Part shown: positions 25,329 through 34,322 of the stretch, one piece after another
How the letters are laid out: each line of letters opens with the position of its first letter
Numbering within the stretch: position 1 is the stretch's first letter
Assembly (NCBI RefSeq): GCF_004010325.2
Contig: NZ_SADR02000029.1
Span: 16,984-80,983 of the forward strand
DNA from: Mesorhizobium sp. M00.F.Ca.ET.216.01.1.1
GTDB taxonomy: Bacteria > Pseudomonadota > Alphaproteobacteria > Rhizobiales > Rhizobiaceae
Length of the DNA stretch: 64,000 nt
Direction: 5' to 3'
Program-made: the position numbers and the translations under genes
Notes under the pieces: generated by a model
What the model was told of the DNA's origin: nothing
What the model saw: only the letters and a program-made list of their open reading frames with translations
Databases searched by the model: none

Positions 25329-26711
25329 ATGGCCCGCATCCTTCCCCAGAGCAAATCGGCGGCAGTCAACCCGCTGAAGTCGTCGCAGCCGCTGGGTGCC
25401 GCCTTTGCCTTTCTTGGCGTCGACGGTGCGATGCCGCTGTTCCACGGCAGCCAAGGATGCACAAGCTTTGCGCTCGTTCTCTTCGTGCGGCACTTCAAAG
25501 AAGCGATTCCCTTGCAGACTACGGCGATGGATGAGGTGGCGACCATCCTCGGCGCAGCCGACCATCTGGAAGAGGCGATCCTCAACCTCAAGAACCGCAC
25601 GAAGCCAACGCTGATCGGGGTGTGCACGACCGCGCTGGTGGAGACGCGTGGCGAAGATTGCGCGGGTGATATTGCCAACGTCAAGCTGAAGCACACGCAA
25701 GAGCTTGCGGGTACGGAGGTCGTGCTGGCCAACACGCCGGATTTTGACGGCGCGATCGAAGAGGGCTGGGCCAGGGCAGTCACCGCAATGATCGAAGGGA
25801 TTACACGCTCGGGCGAACGGGCGCGGCACCCGAAGAAGATCGCAATCCTGCCCGGATGCAACCTCACTGTCGCCGACGTCGAGCATATGCGGGACATGGT
25901 TGAAAGCTTTGGGCTCAAGCCGGTTATTCTGCCCGACATCTCAGGCTCGCTCGACGGTACGGTTCCTGACCGCTGGGTAGCGACCACATACGGCGGCACC
26001 AGCGTCGAGGACATTCGCGAGTTGGGCACGGCCATGCAATGCATCGCCATCGGTGAGCACATGCGCCGCCCGGCGAAAGCGCTGCTCGGGTTGACCGGCG
26101 TGCCTTACGTGTTGTTCCAGTCACTGACTGGGCTGCAGGACACGGACCGCTTCGTGTCGCTGCTGTCTTCGATTTCGGGCGCGGCGGTACCGGCCCGCGT
26201 GCGCCGGCGCCGGGCCCAATTGCAGGACGCGATGCTCGACGGACATTTCCATTTCGGCGGCAAGAAAATTGCCATCGCTGCCGAACCAGACCAGCTGTTC
26301 CAACTTGCAACCTTCTTTGCTGGCCTCGGCTCCGAGATAGCCGCGGCCGTCACAACGACCGACAGGTCTAAAATTCTCGAGAAAGTCCCGGCGGTTTCGG
26401 TTCAGATCGGCGATCTCGGCGATCTGGAAAGTCTTGCCGTCGGTGCTGACCTGCTTGTCACGCATTCGCACGGGCGCCAAGCATCGGAGCGGCTCCGAAT
26501 TCCGCTCATGCGCATCGGGTTCCCGGTCTTCGATCGACTAGGCAGCCAGCACAAGCTCGCAATTCTCTATCAGGGCACCCGCGACCTGATCTTCGAGGTC
26601 GCCAACATCTTCCAGGCCAACCAACACGCGCCCACTCCTGAGGCGCTTGATCCACTCCGTAATCGAGAAATATCACATGAACGCTGTTCGCCGCCTCTCG
26701 CTGGTCAGTAA
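25329..26711 (+). CDS. nifN: FeMo-co scaffold protein NifN
   Basis: 460 residues from ATG 25329, preceded by GAGGCGACC. It is paralogous to NifK: VNPLKSSQPLGAAFAFLGV, FHGSQGCTSFALVLFVRHFKE and CTTALVETRGEDC follow the P-cluster-type segments, with fewer cysteines as expected. It pairs with NifE. Its 3' end overlaps the nifX start by 35 bases, so the genes are coupled. Confidence 0.97.
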   Translation: MARILPQSKSAAVNPLKSSQPLGAAFAFLGVDGAMPLFHGSQGCTSFALVLFVRHFKEAIPLQTTAMDEVATILGAADHLEEAILNLKNRTKPTLIGVCTTALVETRGEDCAGDIANVKLKHTQELAGTEVVLANTPDFDGAIEEGWARAVTAMIEGITRSGERARHPKKIAILPGCNLTVADVEHMRDMVESFGLKPVILPDISGSLDGTVPDRWVATTYGGTSVEDIRELGTAMQCIAIGEHMRRPAKALLGLTGVPYVLFQSLTGLQDTDRFVSLLSSISGAAVPARVRRRRAQLQDAMLDGHFHFGGKKIAIAAEPDQLFQLATFFAGLGSEIAAAVTTTDRSKILEKVPAVSVQIGDLGDLESLAVGADLLVTHSHGRQASERLRIPLMRIGFPVFDRLGSQHKLAILYQGTRDLIFEVANIFQANQHAPTPEALDPLRNREISHERCSPPLAGQ

Positions 26712-27174
26712 TGAGGTTTTCGCCCCGATGCCTGAACGACGTGCGGGCGCATTGCGCGTTGCGATCGCCACTCAGGACATGCAGAACCTCAATGCCCATT
26801 TCGGATCGGCCAGGCGCTTTGCTGTCTACGACGTGACGCGCGAGGAATGGAATCTCGTCGAAGCCGTGGCCTTCGATGACGTTTCGGATGAAAGCGGGGA
26901 GCATCGGGCCGAGGGCGATGACCGCATCACGCCCAAGGTGGATGCGCTGAAAGGCTGTCATCTGCTGTTTTGTCTGGCGATTGGCGGACCTTCGGCAGCC
27001 AAGGTTGTCGCGGCAAAAATCCACCCGATCAAAGTGGCGGAGCCCCAATCCATCCGAGAGGTGCTGTTGCGCACGCAGATGATGCTCAGGACGTGTCCTC
27101 CGCCCTGGCTGCGCAAGGTGCTGGCGCAAGCGGGCGTTGCCGAAACGAAACCGTCCTTCGAGGACGAGGACTGA
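26677..27174 (+). CDS. nifX: NifX, FeMo-co precursor carrier
   Basis: 165 residues from ATG 26677, inside the end of nifN. The dinitrogenase iron-molybdenum cofactor domain covers residues 25-130: RVAIATQDMQNLNAHFGSA, then RRFAVYDVTREEWNLVE and LLFCLAIGGPSAAKVV. It shuttles NifB cofactor and the VK cluster between NifB and NifEN. The C-terminus ends in an acidic FEDED. A damaged copy of this tail is found at 38090-38187. Confidence 0.95.
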   Translation: MNAVRRLSLVSNEVFAPMPERRAGALRVAIATQDMQNLNAHFGSARRFAVYDVTREEWNLVEAVAFDDVSDESGEHRAEGDDRITPKVDALKGCHLLFCLAIGGPSAAKVVAAKIHPIKVAEPQSIREVLLRTQMMLRTCPPPWLRKVLAQAGVAETKPSFEDED

Positions 27175-27188
27175 TAGGAGGACGCCAA

Positions 27189-27668
27189 ATGTCTGACCCC
27201 GCAATCCCCCCAGCTGTCACCGAAGACGAGGCGGCTCTTTGCACCCCGTTCGTCAAATGCCTCGTGCGGCTGATCCGTGCTCAGGATTCCTATGGCTCGT
27301 GGGAACGCAAAGCGGACGCCGAGCTGCTGGGCGACTTCATCATTACCAAGGAACAGCGCCGGGCGATCCCGATCATCGGAGATCCCGATCCGGACGTGCT
27401 GTGGAGGCTCGACAAGTACTACGCCGCCATCGGGCTTGCGATCGAGGAGCGCTGCGGCCTTATGGCATCGCCGATGATCCAGGTGAGCCATGAGGGTTTT
27501 GGTCGGGTGCTTTTCACGACCGGACGGTTGGTCGTTTTGTCCAAAACGCTGCGCGATGTCCACCGGTTTGGCTTCGAGACGCTCCTGAAGCTCGCCACGG
27601 CCGGTACGAAGCTGGTCGACGATGGGATTGCAGTCATCGAAGCCTTTCCCCACGTGGCGCTGGCATGA
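27189..27668 (+). CDS. NifX-associated nitrogen fixation protein (DUF269), copy 1
   Basis: 159 residues. Family marks are TPFVKCLVRLIRAQDSYGSW, LLGDFIITKEQRR, PDVLWRLDKYYAAIGLAIE and LRDVHRFGFETL. The role is thought to lie in FeMo-co assembly or stability, always beside nifX. TAGGAGGAC precedes the ATG, and it follows nifX by 14 bases. Its stop overlaps an ATG that opens the frame of the TtsI-like gene. A diverged second copy lies at 38203-38631. Confidence 0.93.
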   Translation: MSDPAIPPAVTEDEAALCTPFVKCLVRLIRAQDSYGSWERKADAELLGDFIITKEQRRAIPIIGDPDPDVLWRLDKYYAAIGLAIEERCGLMASPMIQVSHEGFGRVLFTTGRLVVLSKTLRDVHRFGFETLLKLATAGTKLVDDGIAVIEAFPHVALA

Positions 27669-27772
27669 TGGGCGCGATTTTCGAGAAAGGCCATCATGAC
27701 GGAACCGAGAATTGTTGGCCAGCCCCCTCGATCCAGGGGCTCGAGGCCGACCAGGTTGCTGGGGTATCGCTG

Positions 27773-28477
27773 ATGAAGAAGCCGCTGGTCCTGATCTGCT
27801 CGCAAGATGCCGAGTTCTATCTGCTCTACAGTCACATACTGGAGGTGGACGGTTTCAGCAGTGAGACGGCAGACGGCGCGAAGGCTGCGCTGGCCTTGGC
27901 CGACCAACGGGAGCTTCAGGCCGTGGTGCTGGATTGCGACCCAGCCAGCATAAACGGGCCCGCAATTTGCGCCCACCTCAAGCGGGAACCGCGCACCACC
28001 GACCTGCCCATTATCGCCCTGATCGCACCTGGCGCCGAGCACCAGCACCTCGATCTCTTGAAGGCAGGCGTTGAGAGCTTTGTGCGGCCAGTGGCTCCGG
28101 CCAAGCTGCTCGACTGCCTGCGGGCGAGGCTCGGGCTGACCAAGCGTGGTTCCAACGGGGTTGAAAACGACAGTTGGATTTGTTGTGGAGGCCTGGAGAT
28201 GAAGCTCGATGCCCATCGGGTTCGCGGTAATGGCCACGACATCCATCTCGGACCGATCGCGTTCAACGTGCTGCGGCTTATGATTGAGGCCCCCGGCAAG
28301 GTCTTCAGCCGGAACGAGCTTATCGGGGCGGCCTGGCGGGCCAACATTCATGTCGGTGAACGCACCGTCGATGTCCATATCAGCCGAATCAGGAGGGCGC
28401 TGAAAACGGCCTTGCCCGGCAGTGTCATTCGCACCGTCAGGTCGGCCGGCTACTCGCTCGAGAAGCCGGACGACTGA
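27773..28477 (+). CDS. ttsI: OmpR-type response regulator resembling TtsI (y4xI)
   Basis: 234 residues from ATG 27773; the frame is open back to 27665, inside the DUF269 stop. Residues 1-120 are a receiver-like domain and residues 135-230 a winged helix (LGPIAFNVLRLMIEAPGKVF, then GERTVDVHISRIRRALK). The receiver is abnormal: the acidic pair near the start is replaced by CSQD, the conserved Thr is Ile (PIIALIA), and the conserved Lys is Arg (FVRPVAPAK), although VVLDCDPAS keeps an Asp. Such degeneration fits TtsI, the activator of rhizobial type III secretion genes, which is thought to act without a kinase. No nod box lies directly upstream and no secretion genes are in the window. The gene follows the nif operon so closely that nif read-through is possible. 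Family call firm; TtsI identity likely. Confidence 0.75.
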   Translation: MKKPLVLICSQDAEFYLLYSHILEVDGFSSETADGAKAALALADQRELQAVVLDCDPASINGPAICAHLKREPRTTDLPIIALIAPGAEHQHLDLLKAGVESFVRPVAPAKLLDCLRARLGLTKRGSNGVENDSWICCGGLEMKLDAHRVRGNGHDIHLGPIAFNVLRLMIEAPGKVFSRNELIGAAWRANIHVGERTVDVHISRIRRALKTALPGSVIRTVRSAGYSLEKPDD

Positions 28478-28495
28478 AATCGGTCGAATGTGGTG

Positions 28496-28523
28496 CCGCT
28501 CTCTCTTCCTCTGCTGAGAGCGG
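28496..28523 (+). terminator. Hairpin after the TtsI-like gene
   Basis: CCGCTCTC (28496-28503) and GAGAGCGG (28516-28523) form an 8-bp stem 19 bases after the stop codon. There is no T-run, so termination would be weak or Rho-assisted. Confidence 0.45.
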
Positions 28524-28571
28524 TGTTGCCGCTTTGAGACGCTCCTAACGAAGACCAGGAGAAGCAGGCAA

Positions 28572-29444
28572 ATGGAATTTAAAAGCATATTCAGTGTAAC
28601 GGGTGCTGATCATTCTGATGAGGACCTCTCAACAGCTGCCGGACTGTGTGCCGAGGTCGGCGCGCACCTATCTGTACTGATTATACCGCCTCCATTGCTC
28701 TTGATGTCGTCTCCGCCCCCCGAGTGGGGTACGGGACGTGCACAGGCAATTGCAGTACCGAATTATCGATTTCAGCAAATCGAGAAATTTTCACAGGACG
28801 TGACCAGAATGGAAAGACGGTCCGCGGATATCCTCAAACGGCTGAAAGCTATGTCGCTTTCCTGTGACGTTGACACCGACTATTGCGATCCGGCTAGCCT
28901 CGGTGAAGTGGCACGACAGCGGGCGCTCTGCGCTGACCTGACGATCGTTGGAGGAGACCTCCTCAACGATGAGACTCTCGGACCTCCTGTTGTCAACGGC
29001 TGCTTGTTCGATAGCGGAAAGCCGGTGCTCATCGTGCCGAAGGGCGCTAAGGCGACCCTGTCGCCTCGACGCGTGCTGGTCGGCTGGGATTCGCGCGTAG
29101 AGGCCTCGCGTGCGGTTCGGGAAGCTCTTAGTCTCCTATCCGCTGCTGAGGAAGTTTGTGTCGCTATGGTCGATCCGAAGGCGCAAAACAACGGGAAAGG
29201 TGCGCAGTCTGGAGCAGACATCGCTGCCTATCTTACTCGGCACGGTGCTCGGGTCTCGGTTGACCTGCTTAAGAGCGCCGGTAAATCGGCGGCCACAGTG
29301 CTGACGCAGCACGCGGCCGACACCTGCGCCGACATGATAGTCATGGGTGCTTATGGCAGCCGTCGGCTGCGTGAGCGGATTTTCGGCGGTCCGCCGAGCT
29401 GGAGCTTTGAGAAGACCACATTGCCGCTGTTTTTGGCTCGCTGA
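28572..29444 (+). CDS. Universal stress protein, tandem UspA domains
   Basis: 290 residues. The second Usp domain is clear: RRVLVGWDSRVEASRAVREAL near residue 163, and the ATP-binding loop text ADMIVMGAYGSRRLRERIFGG near residue 255. The first half (residues 1-145) follows the same fold, with ADLTIVGGDL, but lacks the glycine-rich ATP loop. Tandem Usp proteins of this kind are common in low-oxygen regulons of rhizobia. CAGGAGAAGCAGG stands before the ATG. No sigma54 promoter was found upstream. Confidence 0.88.
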   Translation: MEFKSIFSVTGADHSDEDLSTAAGLCAEVGAHLSVLIIPPPLLLMSSPPPEWGTGRAQAIAVPNYRFQQIEKFSQDVTRMERRSADILKRLKAMSLSCDVDTDYCDPASLGEVARQRALCADLTIVGGDLLNDETLGPPVVNGCLFDSGKPVLIVPKGAKATLSPRRVLVGWDSRVEASRAVREALSLLSAAEEVCVAMVDPKAQNNGKGAQSGADIAAYLTRHGARVSVDLLKSAGKSAATVLTQHAADTCADMIVMGAYGSRRLRERIFGGPPSWSFEKTTLPLFLAR

Positions 29445-30291
29445 TCAGTTCCGTAGGAACACCGATCAGGTCGTAGGACCGCCAACCAGTCCGAAGTCGT
29501 CGTCGGTTACCGGTCGGATTGCGGAGACATGGCTGGATCCGCGAACATCGTGCGATGCTTGTCAGAGCCAAACCGGACGCCTCGACTGCTTCAGGACGCT
29601 CTCGTGCATCCAACTCGTGCGAGATCGTCTGTAACGGGCAGTAAAGACGAACGGCTGCAGCAGACCGCAGCCAAGCCACAGGGCGGGTGTACCAGGGGAC
29701 CCCCGCCTCGGGGCGCGAACCCTGTTGGAAGGCCCCTGATCAGTACCCGGACGCGGGTCAAATCGGCGGCTGCCCCCTGTCAGGCCTGCGGTGTGCAAGG
29801 GCCGCTGCCGCGGAGCTTCCTCTGCCCGATCGTCGGGCGTGCGACAATGTCGGGTTCCAGACGAGCTGGAATTACGAGAACTCGTTGGTTTGACAGTTTT
29901 CTTTATCCGGCACGCTGCATGCATGGGAGTCTACGAACGCATTACGAGCCGTTATCCATGGTTACGCCCCTCGAAGAAAGAGCCGCTTCCGTCGTAACCG
30001 GGAAACAGCCAATCCTGGGGTGGAGGCAGCCGCTAGGAGCCGCCGTAAAATCCGGAGAGCTGCGCGACAGCATCACACGCGGTCCTTCTCGCTCTTGGGT
30101 TCGGATGATGCGGTGCCCGCTGTCGATGTCGCCCATTGAGCCCAAGATCTGGAAGGCCGCGCAGGCTTTTGCCTTCCTCTCAGTCGGGACCGCGGCTCAA
30201 CGATGCCTGTGAGGTTCGCAATGCTCAATGCCTGGCGGTCGCCGCGCACATGCCGCTGAGTTGGAAAACACTCCTAGAGGAGCAAGGATAA
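29445..30291. other. About 850 bases of decayed DNA
   Basis: Many short overlapping frames with no domain. The stretch CGACAATGTCGG near 29850 recalls part of the repeat at 11140 and 35460, but the match is too short to use. I cannot name any parent gene. Confidence 0.35.
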
Positions 30292-31590
30292 GTGGACCTC
30301 TTTTGCATTGGTATCGGTGCTGGGCCGTCTAATTTGAGCCTTGCGTGTCAGATACAGGAAGAGATTGCGCAAGGGGCACTGTTCCTGGATCGGCAGGTTG
30401 ATTTCCGAGGACATCCAGGCAGCGCTTTCGATTGCGCGGAGCTCCAGGTCGGCCACTTCCAGGATCTGGTTACTCTGGTCAATCCGCGATCAGCCTACAC
30501 ATTCGTAAACTACCTCCACGAGAACGGGCGTCTTTACAATTTCCTCAATGCGCAATTTCACGGGGTGCTCAGAGCCGAGTTCGCTCAATATCTCAACTGG
30601 GCGTTCCAGAAGAATCCGCTTGTCCGTGGCGGCGAGGCCGTTCGCGAAATCCGCTTTGACGGCGAGTTTCGCGTGCGGACGGACAACGCGGTCCTTGATG
30701 CGAGAAACCTCGTCATCGACATAGGCAAGCAGGCGCAAATTCCGCCTCAGTTTCATGGCTGGACTGGACCCAACCTGTTCCACTCATCAGACCTAGCGCA
30801 TATCCATCCTGAGGTACACAAAAAGCATGTCTGCGTGGTTGGCGGCGGACAGTCGGGAGCCGAGCTGCTGCTGCACCTTGTCGGCCGGCCGAAAGAACGG
30901 CGGCCCGCGGCGATCACTTGGGTCTTGACGCGCGAGATGCCTTTCGACGACCACCCGTTCACAAACGAGCTGTTCACGCCTTGCTTTTCGGATCGTTTTG
31001 CGGCCATGAGCGAGGTGCATCGCCAGCTGTTCCTGCGTCGTTTCGCGCTTGCCTCCGATGGGATTTCAGAAAGCACGTTGCGCGCGGTCTATCAGGCGCT
31101 CTATCACCACGCCTTTCTCGAGCCACACCAATGCGACATCAAACTGCGGCCAAGTTGCAACGTGTCGCGCTGCATCAACGCAGGGGCGGGGCACAGGCTC
31201 ACGCTGCAGCGCGGCATGGATAACATCGGAGAAGTAACCGCCGACATCGTCATCCTGGCCACGGGGTACGAGAACGCGCTGCCGGACTTCCTGGAACCGA
31301 TCGCAGATCGCCTCGAGCAGATCGGCAATGAGCTCGCCACCGGCGAGGATTTTTCGGTGTACTGGGACGGACCGCGAGACAGACGCCTTTTCGTTCAGAA
31401 CGCCTGCCTTGGACAGCGCGGGCTGGCTGATCCGAACTTTGGCCTGCTGGCCTGGCGAGCGCGCCGCATCCTGGACAGCCTTCTGGGGCGCGCGCCATGC
31501 ACCAATCCCGAGCATCTCGGCCTCATCAGCCGTACGTTGATCGAGCGCCGGCCCGACCTCGTAGCCGAAGAAATGGGCAGCGGGATATAA
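30292..31590 (+). CDS. L-lysine/L-ornithine N-monooxygenase family enzyme
   Basis: 432 residues from GTG 30292, preceded by AGAGGAGCAAGGAT. The FAD-binding start is FCIGIGAGPSNLSLACQIQ, the NADPH-binding loop VCVVGGGQSGAELLLHL near residue 182, and the family's C-terminal ATGYENALPDFLE near residue 325. These enzymes (IucD, PvdA, SidA) hydroxylate the side-chain amino group of lysine or ornithine, usually as the first step of a hydroxamate siderophore. No NRPS or IucA/C-type synthetase is in the window, and the gene directly after it is truncated. It may supply an N-hydroxylated amino acid to another pathway. Confidence 0.9.
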   Translation: MDLFCIGIGAGPSNLSLACQIQEEIAQGALFLDRQVDFRGHPGSAFDCAELQVGHFQDLVTLVNPRSAYTFVNYLHENGRLYNFLNAQFHGVLRAEFAQYLNWAFQKNPLVRGGEAVREIRFDGEFRVRTDNAVLDARNLVIDIGKQAQIPPQFHGWTGPNLFHSSDLAHIHPEVHKKHVCVVGGGQSGAELLLHLVGRPKERRPAAITWVLTREMPFDDHPFTNELFTPCFSDRFAAMSEVHRQLFLRRFALASDGISESTLRAVYQALYHHAFLEPHQCDIKLRPSCNVSRCINAGAGHRLTLQRGMDNIGEVTADIVILATGYENALPDFLEPIADRLEQIGNELATGEDFSVYWDGPRDRRLFVQNACLGQRGLADPNFGLLAWRARRILDSLLGRAPCTNPEHLGLISRTLIERRPDLVAEEMGSGI

Positions 31591-31691
31591 CTGGTCTACT
31601 ATTGTTCATTGGCGGTGGCATCCAGGGAATGATGTACGCCTTCGTTGCGGCGAACGCGGGAGCCTTAGCCCAGATCATCTTGACCGAATAA
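31590..31691 (+). pseudogene. N-terminal stub of a Rossmann-fold protein
   Basis: About 30 codons right behind the N-monooxygenase. The text LLLFIGGGIQGMMYAFVAAN has the GxGxxG of a dinucleotide-binding start, then stops at TAA after QIILTE. The rest of the gene is missing, so this looks like the surviving beginning of a second enzyme of the same operon. Confidence 0.45.
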
Positions 31692-32377
31692 GCACTCGGG
31701 CCCTGAGGCACATCGTATATTCTGCGGACGTTTCCCCTACGCTCGTTAAGTCCTTACGTTCACTCGAAAGAGTGCGGTAGCCTCAGCGGCCATGGCTGAG
31801 CCCGCGCTCAGCGGGGAGGGTCCTTGCCTTTGGCGATGCATGTCGTGGCTGGACCCGGTGAGTTAGGTGAGTCCGGCCCGGTCTACCCAGCCCCTGCGCC
31901 CGCCCCGAAGCCGCTCGCCCGCTCAGCGCTATCGAGGGGGCGCTCGCGCGGCTTCGCTGACCGTCGCGTTACAGCGTAAGGACGCGACCCCAGTGAAGGC
32001 ATACTCCAGTGTCGCCAATTCCGTTTCGTTGGCCCGCCGCAAGCCGGTCTTCCAACCAAAGGCCGAACTCGCCAATTCGCCAGCCAACTCCACCAACGAT
32101 TGTCTAAATCCGCACCCCAGGGCGGTTCGCTCGGGCTCGCTTGCTTGAGCACGGCACAGACGGGATCGCGAGCATGATGCCGCGGAATGGGAACGCACCA
32201 TGGTTAGGCACGAGGGCCCGTGCCAACGCGCATCGCGCCAATCGGCGTCGTCACGTCCGAGATTCAGCACCGGCTGCTCGGCGCTTTTACGCTCGCATCA
32301 TGGGCCGGCATGCCGCTGGCGATCCATGACGCGATGCCGCCGAGGCTGCTCGTTCATGGAAAGCGATAAGCACTAGA
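31692..32377. other. No intact gene; holds one palindromic repeat
   Basis: Short overlapping frames only. A palindromic sequence at 31908-31958 is shared with 47001-47051. Nothing else is recognisable. Confidence 0.4.
31908..31958. repeat. Palindromic dispersed repeat, copy 1
   Basis: The arms AAGCCGC (31908) and GCGGCTT (31948-31954) face each other across about 33 bases. Inner text CGCTCGCG and GCGCTAT is shared with the copy at 47001-47051, and both are followed at some distance by GACGCGACCC. It resembles a REP/MITE-like unit. Confidence 0.6.
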
Positions 32378-32725
32378 TTAATGGGCAACCTCGTCGGGAC
32401 CGAAAAGGGCGCTAAACCGGCTGGCTAGATCGATCCAGGGTGCCGCGTCTCCGCGCTCTGAAGCTATTCGAACGACCGTCGCCAGATAATCGGTAAAGGC
32501 CTTCAGTCTGATGGCGCCTTGCTCAGAAAGGTGGTCAATGGCGTCAAGCCGCTGGTGAACGGCAGCCAGCATATGTTGCACCAAAAGCAGTGAGGATGGG
32601 CAAGGGCAGTCGCCCTTACTCGCGAGGCGCCTGCACTCGCTGCAAAGCCGCGGAATGTCCTCTAAGGCTAGGTCGCCGGAAAGCCGTTGTATGAGATTGT
32701 CAGTGGCGTTCCACAAATTCGCTCG
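32378..32725 (-). CDS. Hypothetical protein downstream of pyrE
   Basis: 115 residues from ATG 32725; an ATG at 32755 would add 10. The start overlaps the end of pyrE by 26 bases, suggesting coupling. The text is helical and has four cysteines (LCSECRRLASKGDCPCP near residue 28) that could bind a metal. I do not recognise the family. Confidence 0.5.
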   Translation of the reverse strand, partial: RANLWNATDNLIQRLSGDLALEDIPRLCSECRRLASKGDCPCPSSLLLVQHMLAAVHQRLDAIDHLSEQGAIRLKAFTDYLATVVRIASERGDAAPWIDLASRFSALFGPDEVAH

Positions 32726-33296
32726 CATGCAGAACGGAATGCAGCGTGACCCCATGTTGGGCTAGCAGCGCCGTAGCTCCCTCGTCGCGGTCCACGAGGC
32801 AAGCAGCGTCACCTACAATGCCCCCGACGCGGCGAACCTCTTCAATCGCCTTCAATATCGACTTGCCGCTTGTGGCAACGTCGTCAACGATCAGGACGAC
32901 TTTTCCCTCGAGATCTTCTTTGGGCCCAAGACCTTCAATCACGTCCCTTGTGCCATGAGGCTTTGGAGTCTTGCGAACGAAGATCGTGTTTATGGGTTTG
33001 TTCATCGCCGAGCTGACAGCTGCCATCGATCCGATTACGGGGACCGCTCCCATTTCAAGGCCGCCGACGTACTCTGCTTTCACTTGCTCAGCGATTTTTA
33101 GGAACTCAAGAGCGGCAAGTTGCGCGCCTCGCGCCATCATCATGGTAGGCTTCATATTGAAATAGATGTCGCTCTCTATGCCCGACGAGAGCGTGTAGCG
33201 TCCGGATCGAAAAGAGCGCTCACGGACGATTTCGCGGAGTTCGTCCTTGTCGTGTTGGCTGGAATCAACTGGTCTGAATTTTGCCAGTGCCGCCAT
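32700..33296 (-). CDS. pyrE: Orotate phosphoribosyltransferase
   Basis: 198 residues. The PRPP-binding motif VVLIVDDVATSGKSIL near residue 133 is decisive, and FRSGRYTLSSGIESDIYFNMK near residue 29 is the orotate-side loop. VGGLEMGAVPVIGSMA is the third conserved block. The enzyme makes OMP from orotate and PRPP in pyrimidine synthesis. A housekeeping copy should exist in the chromosome, so this is probably an accessory paralogue on the island. No linked pyr genes are present. Confidence 0.9.
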   Translation of the reverse strand: MAALAKFRPVDSSQHDKDELREIVRERSFRSGRYTLSSGIESDIYFNMKPTMMMARGAQLAALEFLKIAEQVKAEYVGGLEMGAVPVIGSMAAVSSAMNKPINTIFVRKTPKPHGTRDVIEGLGPKEDLEGKVVLIVDDVATSGKSILKAIEEVRRVGGIVGDAACLVDRDEGATALLAQHGVTLHSVLHASEFVERH

Positions 33297-33299
33297 AGA

Positions 33300-34322
33300 T
33301 CAGACCTCGCCCTAGGGAAAAAATTGGGTGCGGCATGCACCTAGTCACTACCGCTATGTGGCTTATGCAAGTGTTCGCGGGGTGTGTCAATTAATGTCAA
33401 TACCGGTGCGACCGTTTCGCGCAGATTTTTCCATTATCGTTATTGGGTGCCTAAAGCGTGATCACGGGTTTCCCTACGGCTGGGTAGCGTTGGCCACCCG
33501 CCCTTGCCCGATCTCGGCAGGCACGGCTTTTCTCGATGCGGGCCGTCTCTTTGAGGATTTGGGCGTTTCATCCTCGTCCCCTCGAGTTCCGCCTCGCTCG
33601 GCCCCGTTTGCGCCAGCTTCTTAACCAGGTTGCGCATGAGGTGAGCGTTTCGGCCGCCATGTCGGCCCGTGTCGCTCTTGTGATGACGAGTGGGCAAGGC
33701 CGCGCTTTTCGTGCAACCTCCTCGTCGAGGCGCGAGAGGTAAAGTTCGAGCCGCCGAGAATTTTTGTCATCAGCACCGCGGCGCAACATTTCGGCTCGCT
33801 TCATCTGACGACGGTAGAAAGCAAAGTTCAAGGTAGGTCGTAGTCCACCTCCCTGCCGGCCGAGTCTTTACGGCGATATCGGCGACAGGGGCGAGCGTCT
33901 GCCTCTGAGGCAGACGCCGAACAGCAGGCCGAGCCTTACACTGATTTTGGTGACATTGAGTTCGCCGACACCCCTGAGATGGAGCCTATCACGGGCGGGA
34001 AGCGCCTTGTGGCAGAACTCGACAAGCGGCGCTACGTTCTGGACGCCGGCGTTGCTGACAGGACATCGAGGCGCCCGAAGGTTTCGATTGCCTGCATCAG
34101 CCGCGTTCCACCTGCCTCTCACCCTGGCAACCATTTTTCGTCAATCGATCGATCCCGGACGCCGTCGTTGGACTTCGCTGTGATCAAGATCCGCGGACCA
34201 CTCTTGCTCCCTCGCGGGCGAACCGCGCTTTCCTTGCCGACCCCGCTCGCGGCTTCGGCGATCACCGCCACCTTGTCGATAAGCCGGCCACCGGCTCCCC
34301 GTCGCGCTGGTTCAACAAAATA
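33300..34322. other. About 1 kb without a recognisable gene
   Basis: A minus-strand frame at 33568-33831 (87 residues, with FYRRQMKRAEMLRRGADDK) and a plus-strand frame around 33900-34130 (with YTDFGDIEFADTPEMEPI in a frame lacking a start) look like protein fragments, but I cannot assign them. The rest is structureless. Confidence 0.35.
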
